Source: CAYQEC01 sp964416425
GTDB taxonomy: Bacteria; Actinomycetota; Acidimicrobiia; Spongiisociales; UBA5794
Length of the DNA stretch: 64,000 nt
NCBI GenBank assembly: GCA_964416425.1
Contig: CAYQEC010000009.1
Location: 1 to 64,000, forward strand
Direction: 5' to 3'
The position numbers and the translations under genes were made by a program. The notes beneath the pieces were generated by a model. It saw only the letters and a list, made by a program, of their open reading frames with translations, was not told the origin of the DNA and did not search any database. The number at the start of each line of letters is the position of its first letter. Within the stretch, counting starts at the first letter, position 1. Below, piece after piece: positions 39,048-48,718 of the stretch.

Positions 39048-40180
39048 GCTGCACCTCCTTCGAGCTTGAGCAACTGGCGACTCCGGGTGTGCACGACCTC
39101 GCCCTGGTGTGTGATGGTGCACTCCCCGAAGACCTCGTCCGTCATGTCGATGGTGAGCCCGGCTCCGTCCCTGGCTCGTTCGAGCAGGGTGGTCACGTTG
39201 CGGGCGTACATGCGGGAGGCGTCAGTGGGAGCGGTGCTGGCGAGGTTGGTGGGACCGTAGACGTGCACGCCGTTGACCTCGACGACCTCGTCGCGGATGG
39301 AGGGCTCGACGTTGCCTCCGGTGTCGGCGGCCATGTCGACGACGACCGATCCGGGCCGCATCGATTCGACCATCTGGGTCGTCACCAGCAGCGGTGCCGG
39401 GCGGCCGGGGATCTGGGCGGTGGTGATGAGGAGGTCGGTCTCGGCCACGAACGGGGCGAGGGCTGCGTGCTGCTCGGCCTGGGTGTCCTCACCGACCTCC
39501 TTGGCGTAGCCGGACTTGTCGCCTGCCTGGGTGGGCGCTGCCACGAACTTGGCCCCGAGGCTCTCGACCTGCTCGCGGGTCTCGGGCCGGATGTCGTAGG
39601 CGTGCACCACCGCCCCGAGGCGCCGGGCGGTGGCGATGGCCTGCAGGCCGGCGACGCCCACGCCGAGGATGAGGGCCTTGGAGGGTGGGATGGTGCCGGC
39701 GGGGGTCATCATCATCGGGAGCAATTTGGGAGAGGCCTGCGCCGCCAGCAGCACCGCGGCGTAGCCGGCCACCGTGGCCTGGGAGGAGAGGGCGTCCATG
39801 CTCTGGGCGAGCGTCGTGCGGGGGATGGCCTCCATGGCGATGGAGGTGACGCCGCGCCCGGCGAGAGCGCGCACCAGAGTGGCATCGACGAACGGGTCGA
39901 GGAACGAGAGGAGCACTGCACCCTCACGCAGGAGCGGGACCTCGTCGGCGAGAGGGGGACCGACTCGCAGCACCACATCGGTTCCGTGGGCGGCGGCGGC
40001 GTCGGGAACGATGGTGGCGCCGGCTGCGACGTAGGCCTCGTCGGGGTAACCCGCCTCGACGCCGGCACCGGTCTCGACGACGACCTCCCACTCCCAGCTC
40101 ACCATCGTCTCGACCGATTGGGGGACGGCGGCGACGCGGCGCTCACCGTTTCGACGCTCTCGGGGGATACCGATCCTCAT
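39044..40180 (-). CDS. pntAA: NAD(P) transhydrogenase subunit alpha, NAD-binding part
   Basis: 378 residues. Alanine-dehydrogenase-like start MRIGIPRERRNGERRVAAVP, NAD loop ILGVGVAGLQAIATARRLGA, and RPETREQVESLGAKFV with VDMAADTGGNVE are typical. It binds NAD(H) in the cytoplasm. The ATG at 40180 matches the family N-terminus; an in-frame GTG four codons upstream overlaps the -10 element TAGCGT and is rejected. First gene of pntAA-AB-B. Confidence 0.96.
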   Translation of the reverse strand: MRIGIPRERRNGERRVAAVPQSVETMVSWEWEVVVETGAGVEAGYPDEAYVAAGATIVPDAAAAHGTDVVLRVGPPLADEVPLLREGAVLLSFLDPFVDATLVRALAGRGVTSIAMEAIPRTTLAQSMDALSSQATVAGYAAVLLAAQASPKLLPMMMTPAGTIPPSKALILGVGVAGLQAIATARRLGAVVHAYDIRPETREQVESLGAKFVAAPTQAGDKSGYAKEVGEDTQAEQHAALAPFVAETDLLITTAQIPGRPAPLLVTTQMVESMRPGSVVVDMAADTGGNVEPSIRDEVVEVNGVHVYGPTNLASTAPTDASRMYARNVTTLLERARDGAGLTIDMTDEVFGECTITHQGEVVHTRSRQLLKLEGGAA

Positions 40181-40190
40181 GGCAGATGGC

Positions 40191-40196
40191 ACGCTA
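40191..40196 (-). promoter_or_regulatory. -10 element TAGCGT for the pnt operon
   Basis: TAGCGT on the minus strand ends ten bases before the pntAA ATG, giving a leader of only about three bases. Confidence 0.45.
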
Positions 40197-40295
40197 ACTG
40201 ATCCGATCTCGTCTGGCTATTCGAGGCCGCTGGTGGAAGAAATCGCCCGCCGCAGAAGGGATTCCGGGCGACGGGAGCCTCGCCAACCGGCCTCG

Positions 40296-41195
40296 TTAGA
40301 GGGTGGCCTGCTCCTCGACCGAGAGGTCGGCGAGCCGCAAGGCGGCGACGACGCGGGTGCGTGATTCGCCGGTGAGCGGCCGGAGCGGAGCGCGGGGGAA
40401 GCCCGGCCTCAACCCCGCCTCGGCGGCGGCCGCCTTCGTGCCCGGGATCCCGTGGGATTCGACCTCGCGCACCAGGATCGTGAGCCGCTGCTGCAGCAGG
40501 TCGGCGGCCGCCTGCGACCGGTGGGACGTCTCCACGACGTGGCGCACGAATTCGGGGACGTAGTTGGCCGAGGCGGTGATCGCGCCACCGCCGCCGGCCG
40601 CCATGCTCTGGGCCAACATGGAGCTGGCGCCGGCGTGGATGACGAAGCCGTCGTCGATGCGGCTACGGAGCTCCTGGATCCGCACCGGGCGTCCGCCCGA
40701 GTCCTTCATGCCGACGATGTTCGGGTGAGCGCTCAGCATCACGATCTGGTCGATCGGGAGTTCGTAGCCGGTCACGGCCGGGACCGAGTAGAGCAGGATC
40801 GGGATCGGGGAGGCCTCCGCCAGCCCGAGGTAGTAATCGTGCACCGCGGCGTGGTTGCCGCGGGCCAGCGAGGTCGGGGTGAGGACGACGGCGCTCTCGG
40901 CTCCCTCCGCCGCAGCTTCGGTGACTTGGCCGATCCCTTGGCGGAGCGATTCGGCGGCGACCCCGCACGTCAGGTAGATGCGGTCGCCGTGAGCGGCACG
41001 GGCGGCGGCGAGCAGCCTGCCCCGCTCTCCCGGCTCCAGGTAGGGGCCCTCCCCGGTGGAGCCGGCGACGAGGAACCCGGTGACGCCGCGGCCGACCAGG
41101 ACGTCGAGATTGTGATGATGCGCGTCGAGGTCGATCTCACCGTCGGCGTCGAACGGGGTGATCAGCGCCGGCATCACACTCGGCAGTGTGGCCAC
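40296..41195 (-). CDS. DapA-family aldolase/lyase
   Basis: 299 residues. The N-acetylneuraminate lyase/dihydrodipicolinate synthase barrel is clear: ALITPFDADGEID, GSTGEGPYLEPGER, the Tyr in LLYSVPAVTGYEL, and the Schiff-base Lys in IVGMKDSGGR. Typical DapA has the GTTGE loop and an Arg at its second position; GSTGE here fits the broader family as well. Because no other lysine gene is adjacent, it could be DapA or a lyase for another 2-keto acid. GTG start with AAGGAGG upstream; a TAGGCT -10 lies at 41228-41233. Confidence 0.8.
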   Translation of the reverse strand: MATLPSVMPALITPFDADGEIDLDAHHHNLDVLVGRGVTGFLVAGSTGEGPYLEPGERGRLLAAARAAHGDRIYLTCGVAAESLRQGIGQVTEAAAEGAESAVVLTPTSLARGNHAAVHDYYLGLAEASPIPILLYSVPAVTGYELPIDQIVMLSAHPNIVGMKDSGGRPVRIQELRSRIDDGFVIHAGASSMLAQSMAAGGGGAITASANYVPEFVRHVVETSHRSQAAADLLQQRLTILVREVESHGIPGTKAAAAEAGLRPGFPRAPLRPLTGESRTRVVAALRLADLSVEEQATL

Positions 41196-41321
41196 CAGGG
41201 TCCCTCCTTCGGAGTCCAGCGGAATGCAGCCTACGAGCAGCGGGCACCTACCAGGAAACCGATTCCGCCCCGAGGGGGAGGCGAGGAGGCAGGCCGTCGG
41301 GTCTCGCGGCCGCCGGTTCCC

Positions 41322-43010
41322 TCACCTGCCGTGGTGCAGCACCGCCAGGAACGCTTCTCCGTACCGCTCCAGCTTCACCGGACCCACCCCGGGCACCGCG
41401 AGCAGTTCCGCCTCCGTGCTCGGGCCCGCCTCGACCATCGCCAGCAGGGTGGCATCGGCGAACACTACGTAGGGCGGCACCGCTCGCTCGTCGGCGAGCC
41501 GGCGACGGAGTGCCCGGAGGGACTCGAAGAGTGGCGTGCGCCGCGGGTCGGGGGCGGGGTCGGCTCCCGGCTCACCCCGGGTCTGCCTCGACGCTCCCGC
41601 GGGACGGGCCGCGGCGGCCAGGAGGTCCTCCCCGGTGCAGACGTCGCACGACGCTCCACAATCGTCGATCTGCTCCCCGAAGTGGGCGACGACGGTGCGA
41701 TGCCGGCACGCCACCCGCTGCGCCCAGGCGAACATCTTGCGGGCCTGTTGGCGGTGCCATGCCCCGGTTTCCTCGCCGGCGGTCATCCGGTCCAGGCTCA
41801 TCACGTCGGCCCAGGAGTAGAACAGCACACAATCGCTCTCTACCCCGTCCCGGCCGGCACGGCCGATCTCCTGGTAGTACCCCTCCACCGATCGGGGCAT
41901 GTCGCGGTGGATGACGTACCGGACGTTCGACTTGTCGATCCCCATCCCGAACGCCACCGTGGCGCAGATCACGTCGACCTCCTCCCGGATGAAGGCGTTC
42001 TGCACCGTGGTGCGCTCCCCGGCGTCCATGCCGGCGTGGTACGCCGACGCCGGGATCCCAAGGCCGCGCAGGTACTTCGCCGTCGACTCGGCCGCTGCCC
42101 GGGACAGGGTGTAGACGATCCCGCTCTCGCCTCGTCTCGCCAGGCAGAGCCGCCCGATCGACTCCCGCACCCGAACCCGGCGCCCGTCGTGCTCACCCTT
42201 CCTGATCACGTGGATCTGCAGGTTGGGACGGAAGAACGACCCCCGGAAGCGCACCGTGTCCGTCATCGCCAGCTGCGCCTCGATGTCACGGGTCACCTCC
42301 TCGGTGGCGGTGGCGGTGAGCGCCAGCACCGGGACCCCGAAGCGGGTCTTCAGACCGCGCAGGTTCCGGTACGCCGGGCGGAAGTCGTGGCCCCACTGGC
42401 TGATGCAGTGCGCCTCGTCCACCGCGATCAACCGGAGGTCGACCCCGTTGAGCGCCGATCCGACCGAGGCGTCCAATCCCTCCGGTGCGGCGTACACCAG
42501 CTCGTAGCGGCCCCGTCGCATCTGGTCGATCCTGTCGCTCCGCTCCATCGGATCCAGACTCGAGTTGAGGAACGTGGCCCGCATCCCGACCTCGTGCAAC
42601 CCATCCACCTGATCCTTCATCAGGGCGATGAGGGGGGATACCACCAGCGTCGTGGCTCCCAGCACCCGGGCGGTCAGCTGGTAGGTGAGCGACTTGCCGG
42701 CACCGGTCGGCATGATTCCGACGCAGTCCCGGCCCGATACGACGGCCTCGATGATCTCCCGCTGGCCCGGCCGGAACGACGAGAAGCCGAACACGTCTCG
42801 GAGCACCTCGTCGACGGCGCTCATCCTGCCGGCGGTCACCGCCACCACCAGGTCGCGCAATGCCGCGATGTCGGCGGCTGTGAACGCCCCTGGCTCCCGC
42901 CGCCAGGCGCGGCGCAACCCGTCGAGCAGACCTCCGGCGCGGACGCTGTCGCCGGCGGCGAGCGCCGATCGAATCTGCTCGATCCCGTTCGGCGCGGGGA
43001 TTCCGGACAC
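41322..43010 (-). CDS. recQ: RecQ-family ATP-dependent DNA helicase
   Basis: 562 residues. After an unusual N-terminal extension of about 70 residues the helicase starts with FGFSSFRPGQREIIEAVVSG (motif 0) and GIMPTGAGKSLTYQLTA (motif I). It continues through VDEAHCISQWGHDFRP (motif II with the aromatic loop), TATATEEV, AFGMGIDKSNVRYVIHRDMP and QEIGRAGRDG. A zinc-binding Cys set (CRHRTV...CGASCDVC) and a C-terminal HRDC domain (VPPYVVFADATLLAMV, LAVPGVG) follow. The GTG at 43010 was chosen because TAGCGT stands seven bases upstream; the frame runs 13 codons further but over that promoter. Confidence 0.92.
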   Translation of the reverse strand: MSGIPAPNGIEQIRSALAAGDSVRAGGLLDGLRRAWRREPGAFTAADIAALRDLVVAVTAGRMSAVDEVLRDVFGFSSFRPGQREIIEAVVSGRDCVGIMPTGAGKSLTYQLTARVLGATTLVVSPLIALMKDQVDGLHEVGMRATFLNSSLDPMERSDRIDQMRRGRYELVYAAPEGLDASVGSALNGVDLRLIAVDEAHCISQWGHDFRPAYRNLRGLKTRFGVPVLALTATATEEVTRDIEAQLAMTDTVRFRGSFFRPNLQIHVIRKGEHDGRRVRVRESIGRLCLARRGESGIVYTLSRAAAESTAKYLRGLGIPASAYHAGMDAGERTTVQNAFIREEVDVICATVAFGMGIDKSNVRYVIHRDMPRSVEGYYQEIGRAGRDGVESDCVLFYSWADVMSLDRMTAGEETGAWHRQQARKMFAWAQRVACRHRTVVAHFGEQIDDCGASCDVCTGEDLLAAAARPAGASRQTRGEPGADPAPDPRRTPLFESLRALRRRLADERAVPPYVVFADATLLAMVEAGPSTEAELLAVPGVGPVKLERYGEAFLAVLHHGR

Positions 43011-43017
43011 GGTGGCA

Positions 43018-43023
43018 ACGCTA
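43018..43023 (-). promoter_or_regulatory. -10 element TAGCGT for leaderless recQ
   Basis: TAGCGT on the minus strand is seven bases before the GTG at 43010; the same hexamer with a TGCC start downstream precedes the TPM gene. Confidence 0.5.
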
Positions 43024-43050
43024 GTTGTCCTTCGGTCGCCGGCCGCCACC

Positions 43051-44520
43051 CTATGCGCTGTACGCGGTGGAGGTGGTGGCGCCGCCCTCGCCGGTCCAGT
43101 CGGTGTGGAAGAACTCGCCGCGGGGCCGATCGGTTCGCTCGTAGGTGTGGGCGCCGAAGTAGTCGCGCTGGGCCTGGATGAGGGCGGCGGGGCCCCGGCC
43201 GGTGCGGTACCCGTCGTAGAAGGCGAGGGCCGAGGAGTAGGCGGGAACGGCGATCCCGGCCACTACCGCCCGGGAGACGGTGCGGCGCCACCCTTGCTGG
43301 GCGGCGTTGAGTTCGCCGGCGAAGAACGGGCTCAGCAGCAGATCGGGCAGGTCGGGCTGGGCGGCGTAGGCGGAGGTGATGTCGGCGAGGAAGCGGGAGC
43401 GGATGATGCAGCCGCCCCGCCACAGCGACGCCACCCGCCCCAGGTCGAGGTCCCAGCCGTGTTCGGCGCCGGCGCTCCCCAGCAGCATGAAGCCTTGGGC
43501 GTAGGAGACGATCTTGGAGGCGTAGAGGGCGTCGTGGAGGTCGGAGACCGCCTGGTCACGGTCGGCGGCGAAGGCCGGGTCCGGGCCGGCGAGCACCTTG
43601 GCGGCGGCGAGGCGACGGTCCCGCAACGCCGAGACGACCCGGGCATAGACCGCCTCGGCCACCAGCGACACCGGCTCTCCGGCATCCATCGAGGCGATCA
43701 CCGTCCACTTGCCGGTGCCCTTCTGGCCGGCGGCGTCGAGGATCCGCTCCAGCAGCGGGGCGCCGTCCCCGTCGAGTTGGGCCATGATGTCGGCGGTGAT
43801 CTCGATCAGGTAGGAGTCGAGCTTGCCGGTGTCCCACCCGGCGAAGGTGTCGTGCATCTCCTCGTGGGACATGCCGAGTCCCCGATGCATCACGTCGTAG
43901 GCCTCGGCGATCACCTGCATGTCGCCGTACTCGATGCCGTTGTGGACCATCTTGACGAAGTGCCCGGCGCCGTCCGGTCCCACCCAGTCGCAGCAGGGCA
44001 CCCCGTCGACGTGGGCGGCGACGGCCTGCAGAACGTCGCGCACCTCGGGCCAGGCCTCGGCGGTGCCGCCCGGCATGATGGAGGGCCCGTGCCGTGCCCC
44101 CTCCTCGCCGCCGGAGATGCCGGCGCCGACGAAGCGGAGCCCGGCGTCTTCGAAGCGGCGGGTCCGGCGGATGGTGTCCCGGTAGTAGGAGTTGCCGCCG
44201 TCGAGCACGATGTCACCCGGCTCGAGCAGCGGGACGAGCTCGTCGAGCACGGCGTCGACCGCCGTCCCGGCCCGGATCATGAGCAGCACCCGGCGGGGCC
44301 GGGAGAGCAACGCCACCAGGTCGGGGAGAGAGTGGGCGCCGACGACCCGGGTGCCGGCCGCCTCGCCTGCGAGGAACTCGTCGACCCGCTCGGTGGTGCG
44401 GTTGTAGGCGGCGACGGTGAACCCGTGGTCGTCCATGTTGAGGATGAGGTTGCGACCCATCACCGCCAGGCCGAAGACGCCGATGTCGGCTCCTGCCGAG
44501 GCCTTGTCGCTGCGTTCCAT
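43051..44520 (-). CDS. gnd: 6-Phosphogluconate dehydrogenase (decarboxylating)
   Basis: 489 residues, long (NADP-type) form. The Rossmann start GVFGLAVMGRNLILNMDDHGF, GGNSYYRDTIRR, GAGISGGEEGARHGPSIMPGG, catalytic KMVHNGIEYGDMQ and C-terminal RDYFGAHTYERTD are all conserved. It converts 6-phosphogluconate to ribulose-5-phosphate. The ATG lies seven bases after TAGCCT, whose first three bases are the stop codon of the upstream peptidase gene. Confidence 0.97.
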   Translation of the reverse strand: MERSDKASAGADIGVFGLAVMGRNLILNMDDHGFTVAAYNRTTERVDEFLAGEAAGTRVVGAHSLPDLVALLSRPRRVLLMIRAGTAVDAVLDELVPLLEPGDIVLDGGNSYYRDTIRRTRRFEDAGLRFVGAGISGGEEGARHGPSIMPGGTAEAWPEVRDVLQAVAAHVDGVPCCDWVGPDGAGHFVKMVHNGIEYGDMQVIAEAYDVMHRGLGMSHEEMHDTFAGWDTGKLDSYLIEITADIMAQLDGDGAPLLERILDAAGQKGTGKWTVIASMDAGEPVSLVAEAVYARVVSALRDRRLAAAKVLAGPDPAFAADRDQAVSDLHDALYASKIVSYAQGFMLLGSAGAEHGWDLDLGRVASLWRGGCIIRSRFLADITSAYAAQPDLPDLLLSPFFAGELNAAQQGWRRTVSRAVVAGIAVPAYSSALAFYDGYRTGRGPAALIQAQRDYFGAHTYERTDRPRGEFFHTDWTGEGGATTSTAYSA

Positions 44521-44527
44521 GGGGCGG

Positions 44528-44533
44528 AGGCTA
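44528..44533 (-). promoter_or_regulatory. -10 element TAGCCT for leaderless gnd
   Basis: TAGCCT on the minus strand is seven bases before the gnd ATG. Its TAG is also the stop codon of the M1 peptidase gene, so the two genes touch without a shared transcript being required. Confidence 0.5.
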
Positions 44534-46039
44534 CTGCCCGGTCGGGAGGTCGGGGAGGGTCGGCCCGTGGAGCCAAGCGTCGAAGAAGGCGCCGAGGTCC
44601 CGGCCCGAGATCTCCTCGGCGACGGCGACGAAATCGGCGGTGACCACGTTTCCCCCGGCGAAACGGTCGTAGTAGGTGCGCAGCGTCTCGAAGAAGGCCT
44701 CGTCGCCGACCTCGAGACGGAGGGCGTGGAGGGTGAGGGCGCCGCTGACGTACACCGAGCCGTTGAAGAGGTCGTCGGCGGGAGGCTCGCCCGGTGGCGG
44801 GAGTCCGGCCTCCACCATCTGGGCATGGTTGCCGGTCGCGGTGGACTCGAGCGCCGCCGGGCCCTGCTGCTGCTCGACCCAGAGCCACTCGGCGTAGGTG
44901 GCGAAGCCCTCGTTGAGCCAGATGTCCCCCCAGTCACCCACGGTCACCGAATCGCCGAACCACTGGTGGGCGAGCTCGTGGACCAGCACGGTCTCGAAGA
45001 ACGCAGGCGAGTCGGTGAACTCGCGTCCGAACAGCACCAGCGTGGAGTTCTCGAGGGCGGCGTCAAAACCGGAGATGACGGCGATGCCGGAGGTCGCGAA
45101 GGGGTAGGGGCCGAAGAGATTGGTGAGGAAGGCGAGCATCTCGCCTTGCAGGGCGAGGGAGGAGGGGGGGTCGGCGGCGAGATCGGCCGGCAGCACGTTG
45201 CGGACCGGCACTCCGGCAGCCTCGGCCGACGGCGGGTCCTCGATGATCTCGAGGTCGCCGATGACGACGGTGGCGAGGTAGGTCGGCATCGGCTGATCCA
45301 TTTCCCACACCCAGGTGGCGCTGCCGAGGTCGGTGATCCGATCGGTGAGCACCCCGTTGGCGGCGGCGGTGAGTCCTTCCGGCACGGTGAGGCGGAATGT
45401 GAAGGTCGCCTTGTCGAGCGGGTGGTCGTTACAGGGGAACCAGGTATGGGCGGCGTCGGGCTCGGCCACCACGTACCGGGTCCCGTCGTCGGCGCTGCTC
45501 CATCCGACCGGAAACGAGATGGCCGGTGACGAGACCGGCTCCGGCACGCCGGAGTAGAGCACGGCGACCGAGAACCCCTCGCCGGTCGTGATGGGGGAGG
45601 CGGGGGTGACCCGCAGCTTGGACCCGTCCCGGGCGTAGTCCACCGCGGCGTCCCCCATCGTCACCTCCTCGACGTCGAACCCGGAGAAGTCGACGGAGAT
45701 CTCCTCGAGGGCGGCGACCGCGTGAGCCTCGATCGTGACGAGGGCGGACAGCGAAGCGGAGTCCGGATCCCAGGTGAGGTCGATGGTGTAGCGGTCGACG
45801 TCGTACCCGGCGTTCCCCAGATCGGGGTAGAGGGAGTCGCCGAGCCCCCGGTCGTTCCCCACCCCGGTGAGCGGGCTGCTGAAGCGGGGGGTCGTGGTGG
45901 TGGTCGGCGCCGCCGTGATCGAGCTCGCCGTGGTGGTGGTCGGCGCCGGGGATGTCGTAGTCGCCGCGCTGCCGCCGCCGGAGCAGCCGGCGGCGAACAG
46001 CACCACCGTGACCAGGAACGAGACGAGCCTGTGCTGCAT
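44531..46039 (-). CDS. M1-family metallopeptidase lipoprotein
   Basis: 502 residues. Lipobox FAAGC puts the lipid-modified Cys at about residue 19, followed by a Thr/Ala-rich linker of about 35 residues. The M1 fold has ALENSTL in place of GxMEN and the zinc site VHELAHQWFGD with the third ligand Glu in LNEGFATYAEW. It should be an aminopeptidase on the outer face of the membrane. It is shorter than cytosolic M1 enzymes (catalytic part only, no C-terminal HEAT domain). The ATG is eight bases after TAAGCT. Confidence 0.9.
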   Translation of the reverse strand: MQHRLVSFLVTVVLFAAGCSGGGSAATTTSPAPTTTTASSITAAPTTTTTPRFSSPLTGVGNDRGLGDSLYPDLGNAGYDVDRYTIDLTWDPDSASLSALVTIEAHAVAALEEISVDFSGFDVEEVTMGDAAVDYARDGSKLRVTPASPITTGEGFSVAVLYSGVPEPVSSPAISFPVGWSSADDGTRYVVAEPDAAHTWFPCNDHPLDKATFTFRLTVPEGLTAAANGVLTDRITDLGSATWVWEMDQPMPTYLATVVIGDLEIIEDPPSAEAAGVPVRNVLPADLAADPPSSLALQGEMLAFLTNLFGPYPFATSGIAVISGFDAALENSTLVLFGREFTDSPAFFETVLVHELAHQWFGDSVTVGDWGDIWLNEGFATYAEWLWVEQQQGPAALESTATGNHAQMVEAGLPPPGEPPADDLFNGSVYVSGALTLHALRLEVGDEAFFETLRTYYDRFAGGNVVTADFVAVAEEISGRDLGAFFDAWLHGPTLPDLPTGQ

Positions 46040-46047
46040 CGCGGGTC

Positions 46048-46053
46048 AGCTTA
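46048..46053 (-). promoter_or_regulatory. -10 element TAAGCT for the M1 peptidase gene
   Basis: TAAGCT on the minus strand ends eight bases before the ATG at 46039; no ribosome binding site between. Confidence 0.45.
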
Positions 46054-46086
46054 GGAGACGCCGCGGGCTGTGGAAGGGGGAGACGC

Positions 46087-47148
46087 TCAGAGCGCTTCCA
46101 CCACCGCGTCGCCCATCTCCACCGTCGAGACCGCCGGGCCGCCGGCGGCGATGTCGGCGGTGCGGAGGCCGGCGTCGAGCACCCGGTCCACCGCCGCCTC
46201 CACCGCGGCGGCGTCCTCCTCGAGATCGAGGGAGTGCCGTAGCGCCATGGCGCCCGCCAGGATGGTGGCGAGCGGGTTGGCGACACCCCGCCCGGCGATG
46301 GTCGGCGCCGAGCCGTGGATCGGCTCGTACAGGCCGGGCCCGTCGGCGCCCAGCGAGGCCGACGGCAGCAGTCCCAGCGAGCCGGGCAGCATCGAGCCCT
46401 CGTCGGTCAGGATGTCGCCGAAGAGGTTGCCGGTGACCACCACGTCGAAATCCCGGGGTCGGGAGATGAGGTGCATCGCCATGGCGTCGACCAGGACCAC
46501 CTCGTATTCCAGATCGGGGTACTCGGCGGCGACCACCCGGGCCGCCACCCGGCGCCACAGGCGCGACACCTCGAGCACGTTCGCCTTGTCGACCGAGGTG
46601 AGCCGGCCCCGGCGGCGGCGGGCGGCGTCGGCGGCGAGGCGGATGATGCGCTCGATCTCGTCGCTGTGGTACTCCATGACGCTCTCGGCGCGGGTGCCGT
46701 CGGGATCCAGCGTCTGGCGCCCGAAGTAGATGCCGCCGGTCAGCTCCCGGAAGAAGAGGATGTCGACGCCCTCGACCAGCGCGGGGCGGAGGGGGGAGGC
46801 GTCGATGAGCTGGCGATGGGCCCGGATCGGCCGCAGGTTGGCGAACAGGCCCAGTTCCTTACGCAGCGTCAGCAACCCCGCCTCGGGCCGGGTCTTGGCG
46901 TCCGGGTCGTCCCACTGCGGTCCTCCGACGGCGCCGAGCAGGATGGCGTCGGCGGCGCGGCAGGCGGCCAGGGTCGATGCCGGCAGCGGGTCCCCGAAGG
47001 CGTCGATGGCGTTGCCGCCCACCGGGTGCACCGCGAAGGTGAAGTCGTGCCCGCCCCGCCGGGCGACCGCCTCCAGCACCTTGCGGGCCTCGGCGACGAT
47101 CTCCGGCCCGATCCCGTCTCCCGGCAGGAGCACGATCGACGCTTCCAT
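46087..47148 (-). CDS. leuB: 3-Isopropylmalate dehydrogenase
   Basis: 353 residues. LLPGDGIGPEIVAEARKVL, the LeuB-specific LLGAVGGPQWDD, the substrate-binding Arg cluster RELTGGIYFG, VDKANVLEVSRLWR and the cofactor region EPIHGSAPTIAGRGVANPLATI identify it. It oxidises and decarboxylates 3-isopropylmalate in leucine synthesis. It is the last gene of the ilv-leu operon, 28 nt after leuA. leuC and leuD are not in the window. Confidence 0.96.
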   Translation of the reverse strand: MEASIVLLPGDGIGPEIVAEARKVLEAVARRGGHDFTFAVHPVGGNAIDAFGDPLPASTLAACRAADAILLGAVGGPQWDDPDAKTRPEAGLLTLRKELGLFANLRPIRAHRQLIDASPLRPALVEGVDILFFRELTGGIYFGRQTLDPDGTRAESVMEYHSDEIERIIRLAADAARRRRGRLTSVDKANVLEVSRLWRRVAARVVAAEYPDLEYEVVLVDAMAMHLISRPRDFDVVVTGNLFGDILTDEGSMLPGSLGLLPSASLGADGPGLYEPIHGSAPTIAGRGVANPLATILAGAMALRHSLDLEEDAAAVEAAVDRVLDAGLRTADIAAGGPAVSTVEMGDAVVEAL

Positions 47149-47176
47149 CAGGCCTCTCCCCGATCGCCGGCCACCG

Positions 47177-48712
47177 CTAGCGACCCTCGGGCACGGGGCT
47201 GCTGCGGTCGACGAGCACCTTGTTGAGGGCCGTCACGAACGCCTGGGCGGAGCCCTCCACCACGTCGGTGGAGACCCCCCGGCCCGAGACCGTCGACGAC
47301 CCGACCTGGATGATCACGTTGACCTCGGCCATGGCGTCGGCCCCCGAGGTCAGCGGGCTCACCCGGTAGTCGAGCAACGTCGCCTCGATCCCGAACGCTT
47401 CCTGGATCGCCACGAAGGCGGCGTTGACCATGCCGTCCCCCTCGGCCCGGCTCTGGCGCTCTTCCCCCGCCTGGCGGAGCGTGATCACCGCCACCGGGAC
47501 CTCCTGGTTGCCGCCGGAGACGTGGATCCCCACCAGCTCCATCAGGTCGGGCCCGTGGCTCGTCTCGGCACCGACGATGGCCAGCAGCCCCTCCTCGGAG
47601 ATCTCGCCCTTGCGGTCGGCGAGCTGCTTGAAACGAGTGAAGGCCCGGGCCAGCTCGGCGTCGTCGAGCTCGATGTCGAGATGGCGGAGGGCATCGACGA
47701 AGGCGGCCCGCCCCGAGTGCTTTCCCAGCACGAGGGAGCTGCGCTGACCGACGGAATTGGCGTCCATGATCTCGTACGTTTCCCGGTTCCGCAGGACGCC
47801 GTGTTGGTGGATGCCGGATTCGTGGGCGAAGGCGTTGCGGCCGACTACCGCCTTGTTGTACTGGATCGGGTAGCCGGTGAGGCGCGACACGAGCCGCGAC
47901 GTCTCGAAGATCTCGGTGGTGTCGGCGCCGATCTCGACCCCGAAGTAGTCCTGGCGGGTCTTGACCGCCATGATGATCTCCTCGGTCGAGGTGTTGCCGG
48001 CCCGTTCCCCGATGCCGTTGATGGCGCCCTCGATCTGGCGGGCGCCGGCCCGGATCGCCGACAGCGAGTTGGCGACGGCGAGGCCGAGGTCGTTGTGGCA
48101 GTGGGTGGAGATGATCACGTCCTCGTTGCCGCCCCGCACCTCGGCGTAGACCCGCTCTATCAACGCCACGAAGTCCGACGGCACCGCGTAGCCCACCGTG
48201 TCGGGGATGTTGATGGTGGTGGCGCCGGCCTCCACCGCCCGGCGGCAGGTCTCCACCACGAAGTCGGGATGGGTGCGGGTGGCGTCCTGGGGGGAGAACT
48301 CCACGTCGTCGCTGTAGCGGCGAGCCCGCTTCACCCCCTCGGTGATGGCGGCGAGCACGTCGGCTTCCGACATGCGCAGCATCGTCTCCCGCTGGATCGG
48401 CGAGGTCGAGATGAACACGTGGATGCGTTTGCGGGCGGCCGCGGCGACGGCGTCGGCGGCCCGGTCGATGTCGTCGGGCAGGGTCCGGGCCAGGCTCGCG
48501 ATGACCGGGCCGTGTACCTCGGCGGCGATGCGCGATACGGCCTCGAAGTCGCCGGGGGAGGAGGCGGCGAAGCCGGCCTCGATGACGTCGACGCGCAGCC
48601 GGGCGAGCTGGTGGGCGATGGCGACCTTCTCGTCGGGCGACAGGGCGATGCCGGGGGCCTGCTCCCCGTCGCGGAGGGTGGTGTCGAAGATGATCAGGCG
48701 GTCGGGGGACAT
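47177..48712 (-). CDS. leuA: 2-Isopropylmalate synthase
   Basis: 511 residues, the bacterial LeuA1 form. DTTLRDGEQAPGIALSPDEK, metal site STHCHNDLGLAVANS, GERAGNTSTEEIIM and the C-terminal regulatory domain (about 390-511, SGGNQEVPVAVITL...VIIQVGSSTVSGRGVSTDVVEGSAQAF) that binds leucine are intact. It commits 2-ketoisovalerate to leucine. The Shine-Dalgarno AGGAG is ten bases before the ATG and is the partner of a complementary stretch in the leader peptide gene upstream. Confidence 0.97.
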   Translation of the reverse strand: MSPDRLIIFDTTLRDGEQAPGIALSPDEKVAIAHQLARLRVDVIEAGFAASSPGDFEAVSRIAAEVHGPVIASLARTLPDDIDRAADAVAAAARKRIHVFISTSPIQRETMLRMSEADVLAAITEGVKRARRYSDDVEFSPQDATRTHPDFVVETCRRAVEAGATTINIPDTVGYAVPSDFVALIERVYAEVRGGNEDVIISTHCHNDLGLAVANSLSAIRAGARQIEGAINGIGERAGNTSTEEIIMAVKTRQDYFGVEIGADTTEIFETSRLVSRLTGYPIQYNKAVVGRNAFAHESGIHQHGVLRNRETYEIMDANSVGQRSSLVLGKHSGRAAFVDALRHLDIELDDAELARAFTRFKQLADRKGEISEEGLLAIVGAETSHGPDLMELVGIHVSGGNQEVPVAVITLRQAGEERQSRAEGDGMVNAAFVAIQEAFGIEATLLDYRVSPLTSGADAMAEVNVIIQVGSSTVSGRGVSTDVVEGSAQAFVTALNKVLVDRSSPVPEGR

Positions 48713-48718
48713 GGGGTT

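Noticed and set aside
41322..43049. Longer RecQ from GTG at 43049
   Set aside because: The extra 13 codons run over the TAGCGT promoter and add nothing conserved.
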